From assembly GCA_037367405.1 (NCBI GenBank), contig JAZKJV010002611.1, positions 1,364,001-1,428,000 on the forward strand: 64,000 bases of DNA, written 5' to 3'. The notes under the pieces are model-generated. The model was not told the origin of the DNA and did not search any database. It saw only the letters and a program-made list of their open reading frames with translations. Source of the DNA: Ottelia alismoides (lineage: Eukaryota; Streptophyta; Magnoliopsida; Alismatales; Hydrocharitaceae). A program made the position numbers and the translations under genes. Shown piece by piece: positions 22,061 through 33,370 of the stretch; position 1 is the first letter of the stretch; every line of letters begins with the position of its first letter.

Positions 22061-22499
22061 GTATGCACCATGGTTTAAAAAATGCGCCTGGCGAGGCGGC
22101 CCAAAACCACCCCAGAGCGGTCGCCTCAGCTAGGTTCTCTGATGCAACTGCCTTAGCTACTCGAGGCGGTCGAGGGGGAGGCGAGGCATTCCTCAAAGCG
22201 TTTTTATTTTTTGAGTATTTTTTATGTACATCATTTGTCCCATAGGCAATTCAAATGTTTATAAAAGTCTTGTTGTTTAGGGTATAATTATACAAGATGA
22301 ATGCTTAAGTTTAACCGCTTTCGTGTTCATATTTACCATTAAACGTGTCCAATTATGTCAATTAACTCTTACCATTGTACCCTTAAATATACGAATACGC
22401 AAATATCATAGAAAACATTACCCGTAACCTTATTTCTAAGAAGCGATCACATAATGAGCTATGTAATGTACCGAGAAGAACAAACAAGATTAAATTCAA

Positions 22500-22523
22500 G
22501 GGGGGGGGGGGGGGGGGGGGGGG
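22500..22523. repeat. poly(G) run, 24 bases
   Basis: An uninterrupted G run inside the outer GAGGCG element. Its length may be unreliable in the assembly. Confidence 0.8.
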
Positions 22524-22734
22524 TTATATATAGCCTTCTTGTAGGGGTATGGTAAAGCAGGAGGTGGAGCATACGATGGTTCTTCAACATGGGTTAGATG
22601 ATTAGAATTTGTAGTATATCAATAGAGTCATTCTCTGATTGGATGGAAATTTAGTAAAAAGTCATATACAGTTGTATATCTTTTCTTTCGGTGTTCTATC
22701 TATATAATTTCATCATATGTTATAGTGATGTATA

Positions 22735-23582
22735 CAAGGTTTGAAAAAACTAAAGGCGGAACGAGACATTTTCCAAGGAGGCGAGGCGAGGCGTAGCCTC
22801 GAGGCGGTCGAGGCGTAAGCCTCAGTTTGTATAGGAAGATACTTACAAAAAGTATATAAACATATTTACTGATGAAATTATCTAAATTGGCATGCATATG
22901 ATATATAACAATGTAATATATGAAGAAATCATGAAGATAAGAACGTGAAAGAAAGGATATGCAAATTTCATAAACCTATCTCCTAAATTTCTACCCATAC
23001 AAAAATAGAATCATTGGCTATAATTGTCATTAAAGTATCAAAGATAACACCTTTTTTACTAAAAACATTGTGGGGCATAAAAAATTATGATTAAATGTAC
23101 TTGTTATATGACTAATATAAAAAATATGACAACATTGCCATGACTTGAATCCAATCTCATTTTTTTCTAGTTGGTATATTACATCGTTCACTATGTCACC
23201 TCTCTTAACACTAGCTTTTCTTTAAGCTTTATGGATTGTGTATTTAAAAGTACAATATTAAGAATTTCTTGAAAAAAATTAGACAAGTTAATGCTCAATA
23301 TGAATATGAACAAACTTAAAATTCTAATCATTCATCTTGTAAATATATATCATATACAACTATACATTTATAAGTATCTAAAACAACCAATAATACAATT
23401 TAAATCTTTAGAAAATACTTTAAAATCCAGAAAATGCCTCACAGACCGCCTCACTGTCTCAGACCGCCTCGACCTTCTGAGGCGTACACCTCATCAATAC
23501 CATCTGAGGCGTACACCTCGAGGCTAAAAAGGCACGCCTTGTTCCACCTCGACCGCCTCGATGCTAGCCTTTTCATACCATG
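22735..23582. mobile_element. hAT-like element, GAGGCG family (inner copy)
   Basis: 848 bp with the perfect duplication GATGTATA at 22727-22734 and 23583-23590. Left end CAAGGTTTGAAAAAAC; right end, read inward, CATGGTATGAAAAGGC. GAGGCGAGGCG and CCTCGACCGCCTC arrays occur at each end, with an AT-rich centre. It inserted into a relative, the outer element. Confidence 0.9.
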
Positions 23583-23767
23583 GATGTATATCATATGTTA
23601 GTCAAAATATATATAATTTCATTAGTATATATTTTATTGTAGTTTTTATAGGTTATTTATCCTTACAAACGGAGGCGTACACCTCGACTGCATTAAGGCT
23701 ACACCTCGCCTCAATTCCAATGAAACCATCTCGTTCTACTTTTCATTTTTCAAACCTTGGTCTGCAC

Positions 23768-24112
23768 ACAAAAATAAGTCCCTTGTTTCACTACTTAAAG
23801 CAATTGCTTTACATATCCATATGTATTGCTTAAGTTCCCACTATGTTAGGATAAACATATCAGTTTGACTAAACTCCTGAAAGAGGGACCTGGTCATTAG
23901 ATGATGAGATTTTATTCCCAGATATGCACGAAAGGTTATCGTATTTTGAAGATGATATGCTCAGTTTGAGATAAACATTAGTAAGAAAACCAAAGAAATC
24001 CGACGACACGTCCTTCACTGGATTTGAGCACACTGGGAAACATTTTATCATAAGAAAGACTAATCCTCTCTCAAAGGATTCATTTTTTTAAGGCTGGAGT
24101 CAGGGAGATGCT
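23768..24112. other. short non-coding gap
   Basis: No gene or repeat recognised. It ends at the left target duplication of LINE-B (24113-24127). Confidence 0.4.
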
Positions 24113-24127
24113 GGAACCATCTTAGAT
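24113..24127. repeat. left target-site duplication of LINE-B
   Basis: GGAACCATCTTAGAT, identical to 29586-29600. Confidence 0.9.
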
Positions 24128-24363
24128 TTTTTTGAGACCAAAAAAGGAGGAAACACGCATGGTTGTCCACCCCAATATATTACTTAATAAAAAACGAGGG
24201 AGAAAGAAGAAAAAAAGGAAAAAGAAAAAAGTTACAGAAGCCACAAGGCTAACAATTGCTTGTAATGTAAGATGACATTCTCACAATAAAAACGTTGAGC
24301 GGAGAAAATCACGTTGTTACGAGCCAGCCAAATAGCCCACAGCACTGCCATCGGAGTAATAAC

Positions 24364-27300
24364 CTATTTTCGTTGACGACCACGCGCCCCATATAGTGAA
24401 GACCAGAAGGAATCGAGATCTCGTATGTTCAACCAGTCCAGGCCCACCTCATTCCATATAGTTGAGGAGGCACGACATCGAAAAAAGATGTGCTCCAATG
24501 TCTCAATTTCGGTACTACACAACATACATCTATCTGAAATCTCCTCAAAAAGCCTAGCACAACGATCACGAGTCATGAGCCGCTTTCGTCTAACTAGCCA
24601 GAGAAAAAAGCCAATCCTCTCCGGGACGCCCAACGTGCATATAAGATCACAGTCTCGTACCATACTGTCTGAAAGGGAGGGTGGAGGCCTACAGATGGCG
24701 CCACAGGCTTTCCGAACCGGGAAAGGTGTGTTCTTCCATTTCCAATGGTCCAGACCAGAAGATGGCCTACCCACCTACCCAAGCGAATCCAAGAGGCGGA
24801 GGAACTCCACCAAGCGTTGATCAGAAAGACGTTCTGAAAGCCGGCATCCAATTACCATTGTCCCAGCACTCCACAACACAAGCATTTAGCAGCCAATGCG
24901 AACAGTCGAGGGAAACAACCACAAAGGGCACCACCGTCGGTCCAGTCGGTCCTCCAAAAACTAAAGGTGGCTCCATTGCCAATAACAAGGCCGAAAAAGT
25001 CAGAAAAACGAGGCATCGCCTTTAGTATACCTTTCCAGAGAGCAAAGTGATTTGGCCCTTACCTCACTTGTCCTTGGTTCTCGTAGGAAATGTCATATAG
25101 ACATCGTATCAACCGACAGCACATACCCTCATCCTTGCCCCCAAACCCTGCTCACCAACTAGATATTCTCCAAGCTCTTGATCCCAAGACCCCCCACCTT
25201 TTTCGGTTGAGTAATGGTCTCCCAATCAACCAGATGCACACCATGCCCCTCCTGACCAGATTAGCTCCATAAGAATCTTCGCATCAATCGCTCCATCCTC
25301 TGTCTGATCCCCACCGGTATAACTCGGGAAGCTAAGAAGAACACCGGTATCGCAGTGAGAACCGCCTTAATCAGAACCAACCTACCTAAGTGCAATAAAA
25401 GTGTCGCCTTCCGGTCAATCAACTTCCTTTCCAGTTTCACCACCACCAGTATCTAGTCTGACATCTTATAATTTTATCGTCCGTTAGAAGAAGTCCAAGG
25501 TACCGAATAAGAAGAGAACCACAAGATGTGCTCAGCTCCACACCACAGAAACTTGCCTCCTCATCTGACATGCCAAACGGAACCACAGAGAACTTGCTAA
25601 GATTAATCTCCAAACTAGACATCTCGCCAAAAATCTCTAAAGTAATAGCCATGCCACCCGCCTCCTCCTTGTCACCCTAATAAAAAGGATCGTGTCATCT
25701 GCATATTGCAACAAGGGAATACTCATATCCCCACAAGTGTATCCCTGCACAACCCCACCTCTCTGAGCCCGATCAACCATGCAAGCAAGAACATCAGCAG
25801 CAATAACAAAAGCATGGGAGCAAGAGGACACCCATGTCTAACACCTCCCTCAGGATGCATGTTGACCAACACTGAGAGGGACGTCGTGGTGATGCACCTC
25901 TTCATCCAGGATATTCAGATGTCCGAAAAACCTCTCCAGCAAAGAACAACCTACAAAAACCGCCAATCCAAAGTATCATAGGCCTTAGCAAAAATCTACC
26001 TTCCAAAGCAATGCCCGCTTGCCACTTCTCTTCCAATCAGACATAATCTCTAAAGCCATCACAATATTGTCTCCTATCTGACGATATGCCGACTAGACAT
26101 GTAAGATCAGATGATCAAGGAGCTTGCTAAGACGAACAACCAGAACCTTCGCTATGATATTGTAGATTCCATTCAAGATGGCAATTGGCATGTAATCCTC
26201 TAACCTTTCAGCCGTCGTCGATTTAGGGAGAAGAAAAATTAAGGCTTTGTTCAATCTCTCAAAGCCTACGTTGCAATGCCAAAACTCATCCTCCACTTCT
26301 AAGACCTCCCCCCAACCACGTTCCAGAATTCTTTGTAGAAGAAGATAGGGAATCCATCTGGTCCTGGCGTACCATCCGCATTTAAACTCCATACAGCTGA
26401 TTTAACCTCCTCCATCGTAACCGACATCGTTAATTTGTCTTGTGCATTAGAAAGTCTAGAAGCCCCAAGACCATTCCACCACCACATTCTTGAGACGGAC
26501 CTCCTAGAGAACTCACAAAAATGATCTGCAATCGTGTTACCCAACTCTCTATCCCCCTCAATTCTGTTACCATTCACAATCATAGACCGGAAAGAGTTTG
26601 TCCGACGTCTGCCATTGGCCATTCTGTGGAAGAAAGTCGTGTTACCATCTCCCTCCTTTAACCATGAAATCCGCGATCTCTGCCTCCATTCCGTCACCTG
26701 CCTCCTATCCTCATCAGCTACCACCCCAAGAGCAGAAGTCCGATGCCCCATCTCATCCGCATCCAGCTGCCTAACATTCTCCAATCGATCAAGCCTCAGG
26801 ATCTCCACCTCTACAGCCACCATTCTAGATTTCCTAGCTTCTTTCACTTCCTTTTTATATTCACACGGTTTCTGGTGCAAGCATTTGAGCTTTTCTGAGA
26901 ATCGTGTCGTTTTGGAACCAGACACTGTTGAGGAAATCCAGTGGGTGCTCACTAGCTCCTTGAACGAATTCTCCATAAGCCAGCTTCATTCAAATCTGAA
27001 GAAACCTCTCGAAGGAGATGTAGTGCCAGAATCCCAGATCAGAGGAGCATGATCAGAATGCGAGCACGGTCTAAACGAATCGAACAAACAAGGCAACAAT
27101 TCCCTAAGCTCAGACGAGGCCAGGAAGCGGTCAATACGAGAGTGAGAACCCGTGTTGCACCAAGTATACTTTACATCTGCAACATCCAAAACCTCCAATT
27201 CCAAGTCATCAATCAAATGGACAAATCAGATGAACCCGGGTCTTGGCCACCTCGCAGCTGCGGATGATTAGAAGACAGCAGGGTAACATTGAAATCACCA

Positions 27301-27590
27301 GCAATAAGCCAAGCATATTCCGGAAAAGCATCCCTAGCCGCACGGATGTCCACCCACAACTCATATCGCTTCTCCCCCAAACAAGGGCCATAAACACACG
27401 AGATAGCCAAAAGAGACGAAGAGTTTGAATACTCCAGAAGAACAGAAAGGACATGGGAGCCCCTCCACTCTCCCCGAATATGGAAAGCCGCCTCCTTCCA
27501 TGCCACGATCAAACCACCGGAGCTACCTGAAGCATCCAACGTCCGATACTCAGACATCGAGGTGATGCCGAAGGAGTTCCACGTCGCCAT
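24364..27590 (-). pseudogene. LINE-B ORF2 remnant (endonuclease, RT, zf-RVT)
   Basis: ORF2 of L1-like elements nicks target DNA and reverse-transcribes the element RNA. The APE-like endonuclease lies at about 27590-26986, starting MATWNSFGITSMSEYRTLDA and containing SCVYGP, AGDFNVTL, IDRFLAS and SDHAPLIWD, the conserved Asp/His site. The pre-RT linker and RT start at 26976-26299 (WRQRSRISWLKEGDGNTTFF, DGTPGPDGFPIFFYKEFWN). RT fingers and palm follow at 26392-25437 with the catalytic box YADD intact (PLLQYADDTILF), then the thumb at 25446-25261. A zf-RVT domain is at 24774-24364 (CMLCSTEIETLEHIFFRC). At least four frame changes join these pieces, so no complete protein can be made. Confidence 0.85.
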
Positions 27591-27944
27591 ACCGCATGAG
27601 TCAAGCTTCGTTTCTTGCAGAAGTAAGATGTCGCACCCTCACTCCATGAACCTTGTACCTAAAGCTCTCCTTTCTCGGGGTCACCCAGACTCTACATTCC
27701 AAGACAAAATCTTCATTTAAGCATCATTTTGTTCACTCGCAGTGCCAACCGCTCCTACAGTTACTGCCACCTACGCCTTTCGCTGCAAAATACTCCGCAC
27801 CCTTGCAGTTGATGCCTTCTTATTTTGCCTTCGTTTGTATCTCTTTGTACTTTCCCTGCCACCTCCCGAGATCGTGGAGCTACCCTCATCTACAGTCAAT
27901 TTGCCTCCTTGCAAATCCCAGCCACTACATGCATCGAGTGTCGT

Positions 27945-29530
27945 TCATGTTTCAGCGAGCCCAAGATTACCACAGTCGGCAACACCAATGGGCTTGGATG
28001 AAGAGGTAGTATCGTGGGTATTCAGACAACATGGAACCAGAGGTTTCAATAAAAGCAACCCTTCTTGCGAAGATCCAAGTAGTGGTGGATAAGAGAACAT
28101 AGTTTGGAGAAAACTCGGTATCACCCTTGCATAGCTTGGTACCCGAGTTTGCACCATCAAATCCACTTCCCAAGTACCTCCTGACCGATAAAGGGTTAGC
28201 AAAAACTCCGGTCTGAAAATAGACATAACCGGTGCACCACACTTGCGCCCGGTCCAGTCCACCTCAGTTCTCGACAGAGGTAACCGGGTCGAAACACCCA
28301 ATCGATCCGCCCTTGAGAACAACCGGGTCAAAACATCCAACAGATCCGCCCTTGGTAACAATTCCCACAAACCAGCATTGTATCGAACAAAGCTATATTA
28401 GTCGCTACCCATCGTCGATTCGTCTTCTACCTCAAAAGGAATGGGAAAGGAAAAGACACACACAATCTCCTCGGGCTTTACGATTTCCTCGATATTCAAC
28501 CCCCTATCATCATGATGTGTCTCCACCGCAAACGAACTAGCAACCGACAGCTCTCTATGCTGGGCCACCAACAGCGGCGGTAGCGACGTCAAAAACTGAA
28601 CATAGATTTCGAAAATCGCACGCCCAACCCTCAGGCTCACAGGCGCAGCAGGCATGAAGGAGCTCATACAACAGTCCAGCAGAACGATGATGACTCCCAT
28701 ATCAGATCCAGACATGGATCCATCAGACAAATTTCTTTTAACATCTCCAATTTTTCTAAGTGTTGGGCCGAGAACTTCCAATCTTCGAGAGAGGAATGGA
28801 ACACCTCTAAGCTCAGCCATCCTCTTGGTGGACACCATCTCCCCTCCATCCGCAAATCTCAGGTATCGCCATACCACGTCGCTCCTACCCCGTGGTTTGA
28901 CGAGTCGGTCAGCCTGGACCACCGAGAGACCCCGCACACAACATGTGTTTGAGCACAGCGAGACAACATCCCCCCTGGAACGAACTCCCAAAAATCAACA
29001 AGAGTCCATCCCATATGAATTTGATTGACATATTCGTCTTTGTTCACGACCCTATCAACATCCTCATATCCGGATCGTCCACCAGCTTTCCAGCCACAAC
29101 ATCCGCAAACGACAGAGTCTTTCCCCCGTTCAAGGTCTCATCATTCAAGTCGTGCAAGAAATCCATACCAGCCTCCTGCGAGGCCCGCGACGCCAACGAT
29201 GCAGCCAAATTCGGGCATGCAGTGCGACGATGACCGGTCCTTCCACATCCGAAGCAACGTGGGGGCTCGCTACACTTGGATGCGATGTGGCCCGCTACAC
29301 CGCATCTGAAACATCTATGGCCGGGCTTCCGATGAGAGACCTGAACCCATCCATCCCCCTTCACCTCGTGAAGGGGTTTCGCACTCCACCCACTCTCCGC
29401 CAAACGCGAACACCTGCTTCGATCTTCTGACTTGTTACCTCCTTCTATCTTCGCCCCAACTCCCGCTTCTGCCTCCCGCTTCCGCTCATTATGCTCGTTA
29501 CACTCACAGCAAAACGATGGTGACTCGTTG
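27945..29530 (-). pseudogene. LINE-B ORF1 remnant (CCHC gag-like protein)
   Basis: ORF1 proteins of plant L1-like LINEs bind the element RNA. The frame around 29530-29044 is lysine/arginine-rich and then carries two CX2CX4HX4C knuckles (CFRCGVAGHIASKC and CFGCGRTGHRRTAC, about 29320-29230). A second open block at 28991-28398 and a third at 28370-27945 are in shifted frames and less conserved. Frame changes separate the blocks, so the protein is broken. The true start could not be fixed; an upstream in-frame Met was not found before the element's 5' end. Confidence 0.75.
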
Positions 29531-29585
29531 CCATTGAGAAATTTGACGGATCACATTACAAAGTTGATCAATCAAAGATCGAATC

Positions 29586-29600
29586 GGAACCATCTTAGAT
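29586..29600. repeat. right target-site duplication of LINE-B
   Basis: GGAACCATCTTAGAT, identical to 24113-24127, at the 5' end of the minus-strand LINE. Confidence 0.9.
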
Positions 29601-32600
29601 GACAGATTCAGAATTGAACAGAACTCCAAGCCCCCATTCTGTTTTTTGGGCTTTCTGTTTTGATGAAGTTATACAGGATAATAAGACTTTAGACAATTTT
29701 CTCGTTTCATAATCATGTGCACTCCCCTTGAAGGGTACGCTTGTAAGTTTCTTTGTGAAATAAAGAAGCTACAGGAGCTGCCAAAATCGGGCTTACTATT
29801 GGGGGAAAAGGCATGGAATGTATATAACATTTTGAAAAATAATTTGACAAAAAGAATGCCTTGCGGAATAAACAAAACCAATACCCCTTACTCCTCTTTT
29901 ATAACTCAAGACTAGATCACATGATGGAATCTACACACCAGCAATGAACAAGACAGGAGAGATGCTTGATTGTCTTATTTGTTAACAGAATGAGCATTAA
30001 GTGGCAAAAAACACGTAATTAACGTAAAGAATAGATCATGGACGAATGAACATGAATAGAGCATTTTTTCAAAAATAATTGAGAAAAGAATAGCATGTAA
30101 AATGAAGATAACTACTACCCCTGAGCAACTTGATACCATCCAAGGATAGACAATATGGTGTGGAATGTAAACCAGTAAAGGACAAAGCATTTTGTGGACC
30201 ACATTCTAATATAAACAACAACTGTAATGTGGACTCAACTATTGATTCCAATCTAATTTAGCCAGAAGTTTGTAAAGGGGCATATTATAGGGATATATCA
30301 AATGTTATATTGCAGAAATAGCTTAGAAAGACTACTATCGGGAAAGAAGATTACCATAGTTATAACATAAAAAGATAAACTGAAAATGCACTTTTAGCTA
30401 TAAAAGAGGAGTATTAATGAGGCAAAACTAGTAATACAACATATGCCACATTCTGATATGTTTTGAAAGATAAATATAACCACTTGAACAAATTCCCCTT
30501 TCGTTAACTTCATTATGCTACCTCGATTAATTCTTTGTGAAACTCAGAGGAACAAAGAAAGCTGTCAAGTGATATGGATCACAATTTTTTGTTTTCCAAA
30601 GTGGAAATGTGTATTAAAAAATTTGAGAGTAAAGTAGTAAACTATGACCACAGTCATTCACAAAGAATCGTAAGACAAGGAACTAGAGTACCACATAATA
30701 TAGTGTATAGCATAAAATAGGCTCTTTGACGGAGAAGATCGATAAGTTCAGCTGTAGAAGGTCAAATAGATGGCATAACCTTGCAAATCAAACTTCACAG
30801 TATAAAGCCATCTATTAAAAGGATAAAGGCCAATAAAGCATAATTCAAAGGCCAATTCAATGGCAAATCGGCAGCAGGATGATCTGGCTGGCAAAGATGG
30901 AAGAAAGAGGTACAAAAGGAGGAGTATTCATGAGATAAAACTAGTATAACATATGCCATATTCTGATGTCTTGAAGATAAATATAACACTTAAACCAAAT
31001 TCAATTTCGCTGATTTCAGTGCGCTACCTGGATTTATTCTTTGTGATGCCCAGAGGAATGAGAAAACCTGTCGAGTGATATGGATCACAATTTTTTGTTT
31101 TTCAAAGTGGAAACGTAGAATAAATTTTCTGAGAGTAAACTATGACCACGGTCATTCACACAGAATCATAGGACAAAGGAACTAGAGCCTCCAGATGAGA
31201 TAGTATATAGCGTAAAATAGGCTCCTAGAAGGCGAAGGCCGATAAGTTCAGCTGTTGAAGATCAATAGTTGGCATAACCTTGCAAGTCAAACCTCACGGT
31301 GTAAATCCGTTTATTAAAAGATAAAGACCGATAAAGTCAATTTCAAGAAGGTCAATCAGATGGCATATCAGCAGCAGAATGATGAGACTGGCTAAGATGG
31401 AAGAAAGAGCTTGCCTTGGATTTTAAAGCATTCACCACAGAGTGCATATCAAAGAAACATGAGATCGGGTACGATAGAATTGTCCTGCAGCTAACATCTG
31501 TCTGACAATGCGGGCATGATAAAGGTTGTGGCTGATTTGGTTGCAATAGAATGATGGGAACAGCGGGTAGCAAGGCTGCAAGGCAAGACTGGCATGATTT
31601 AGAAAAGAATTTTGAGAAGATGACTTCAAAAAAAATTGAGAAGATGAGTGGAGAAGAAAGAGAAGGGGAAGAGAGATTTTGACAGTATTTGTACTAGATC
31701 ATCTATTTTTATGGCAGTCGGTATCCCCTTGTCACGAAGAGTTGTACAACTTACAAAAAAACCTTACTCCTAATCATACTCCTAATAAGATATTATTACC
31801 AAAGATACAAGTGCTGCTCCTGCTTGGTGGAAGAAAAAAACCTACTCCAAAGAGGAAGAAGTACGTATTATAGCCCTGCATAGACTAGCAAATGCGAGAA
31901 ATTGTGTTTAAGCCCCTAAATTTTAGGATTATTGCCTTAAGCAGCCTTAATATTCCTCTACTTCCAAAAAACATGTTTCTTAATGAATAGCATTTACAAG
32001 TAAGTCTCCAGTGTAACAGATCAAGAGCTTGATGGGATATTGGGAACTCGATTCCTGCAAATTTAACAATCAGAGGATGTACTTACATGTTTTCATAAAT
32101 CAAAACCACTTAGCAAGTGCAAACTTTACAGTTTGAGACCAGATCACGATTTTCACATAAAGTAAAGTGCTTCGAACATCTTTTTTCTTCCTGAGAGAGT
32201 TTTCCTGCAATTTGATTACACAAACAGCCTTCTGGACAGATAACATATTCATTTTGCCCGTGTCAAAGAAAAGTAGAATCTAGTAATTTCCTGGTATATT
32301 TTAAGAAAACAGTCCAAAACCTCCAAATCAAAGTTCCAAAGTTCCTTCAACTTGTAGTTATGAAAAAAAATTGCGGTCTCTTCTTTTCCTTTTTCTTTGA
32401 ATAATCTCCTAGCAAGATAACCAAATTAGAGAATGACTAGGACGCAGCTGTAATCCAAATTGGGGCACAAGGGGATGAAACCAGTAAGAGATAAGGCAAA
32501 GAGAAATGAGGGAAATGAAGAGAATCATGAGAAGCCTCAAGGGGAGGGGAGAAGAGAAAAGAGGAGGGAAAGAGAGATTTGGGCAATCAATGTTGTCTAT

Positions 32601-33370
32601 AGCAGTATGTATTTTACATGATCGTGGTCCCCGTTGCATTGAGATTGAGGTGTAGTACTAGAAGAAATGCTTTCCTCCTCTAATAAGAGTTACAAAAGAA
32701 ACAAAGGACTACCCTAATAAGAATTACAGTTAAATTATGGCTTACTCCTAGTAAGATTATAAAAAACTAGTCCATTTATAATACAGAAATCAGATAGTGT
32801 AATTTTGCACATACAACCTTCATAAGTGTATGAGTGCAGGAAAATCCACTTAAGCCCTCAGATGTCAGCTTCATTGCCTAATACAACATCCCTAAACAAG
32901 TATTACATAACCAGCCTCGGGATGGTGAAATTTAAATGAATTTATAATTATTCACTTTTTAAATTAGTAAAAACAACGGAGATGGTAGTAACTAGTAACA
33001 ATCCAAACTAGATGTAGACAAGAAAACAACTCAAGTAACAAAAAACTTCAACAATCTAACACCAGACACACAAGTTAAAAAACTTTGCCACCCTAAACAA
33101 CTAAATACAACCGGTAAACATTTATATTAACAATGTTCCATCATATGAGCAAGTCATTAGAATGACGAAGCGTATACTTAAGACATGCCAAATTAACAGA
33201 AGGGTGAATGCAACTTCCTTCCAGATTATTCATGTATAAACATTTGGCAATTTAGCAGGTGAAACTAGCTTGTTTGGCCAAACAACATGAAACATCTCAA
33301 GATGATAGAAGGAAATTTATCCAACGATAATGCTAAAAGCAAGCATCACTATTAGCCAAATGAGCTATAC
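29601..33370. other. intron-like AT-rich sequence with a large tandem duplication
   Basis: No complete gene is visible. It lies downstream of the last supported exon of the minus-strand host gene, so it is probably intron or 3' sequence of that gene. Contents: a tandem duplication at 30402-31411, and possibly further weak repeats of GAGAGATTT-type phrases at about 31670 and 32570. A possible small exon at about 32160-32204 is discussed under the findings. Confidence 0.5.
30402..31411. repeat. tandem duplication, about 505 bp x 2
   Basis: 30402-30910 and 30911-31411 align end to end with moderate divergence and small gaps. Shared phrases include GTGATATGGATCACAATTTT, AAATAGGCTC and GATAAGTTCAGCTGT. 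No coding capacity was recognised. Confidence 0.85.

Larger units (their letters stand above)
22069..23759. mobile_element. hAT-like element, GAGGCG family (outer copy)
   Basis: Left end CATGGTTTAAAAAATG; right end, read inward, CAAGGTTTGAAAAATG. The target duplication is GTATGCAC (22061-22068) and GTCTGCAC (23760-23767), 7 of 8 matching. Both ends are full of GAGGCG/CGCCTC motifs. A second member of the same family sits inside at 22735-23582, which leaves about 835 bp for the original. It also contains a run of 24 G (22500-22523). No transposase frame is present. Confidence 0.85.
24128..29585 (-). mobile_element. LINE-B, full-length but decayed L1-like LINE, minus strand
   Basis: The 15-bp duplication GGAACCATCTTAGAT is present at 24113-24127 and 29586-29600. 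The 3' end (left) has a short T-run, i.e. a poly(A) tail on the minus strand, and the same GGAGGAAACAC sequence as LINE-A. In minus-strand order: ORF1 with two CCHC knuckles, then ORF2 with endonuclease, RT and zf-RVT. At about 5.46 kb with both ORFs and an intact duplication it appears full-length. Both ORFs are now broken. Confidence 0.9.

Noticed and set aside
24425..29430. Many plus-strand frames over 24.4-29.4 kb
   Set aside because: Antisense shadows of the minus-strand LINE-B ORFs.
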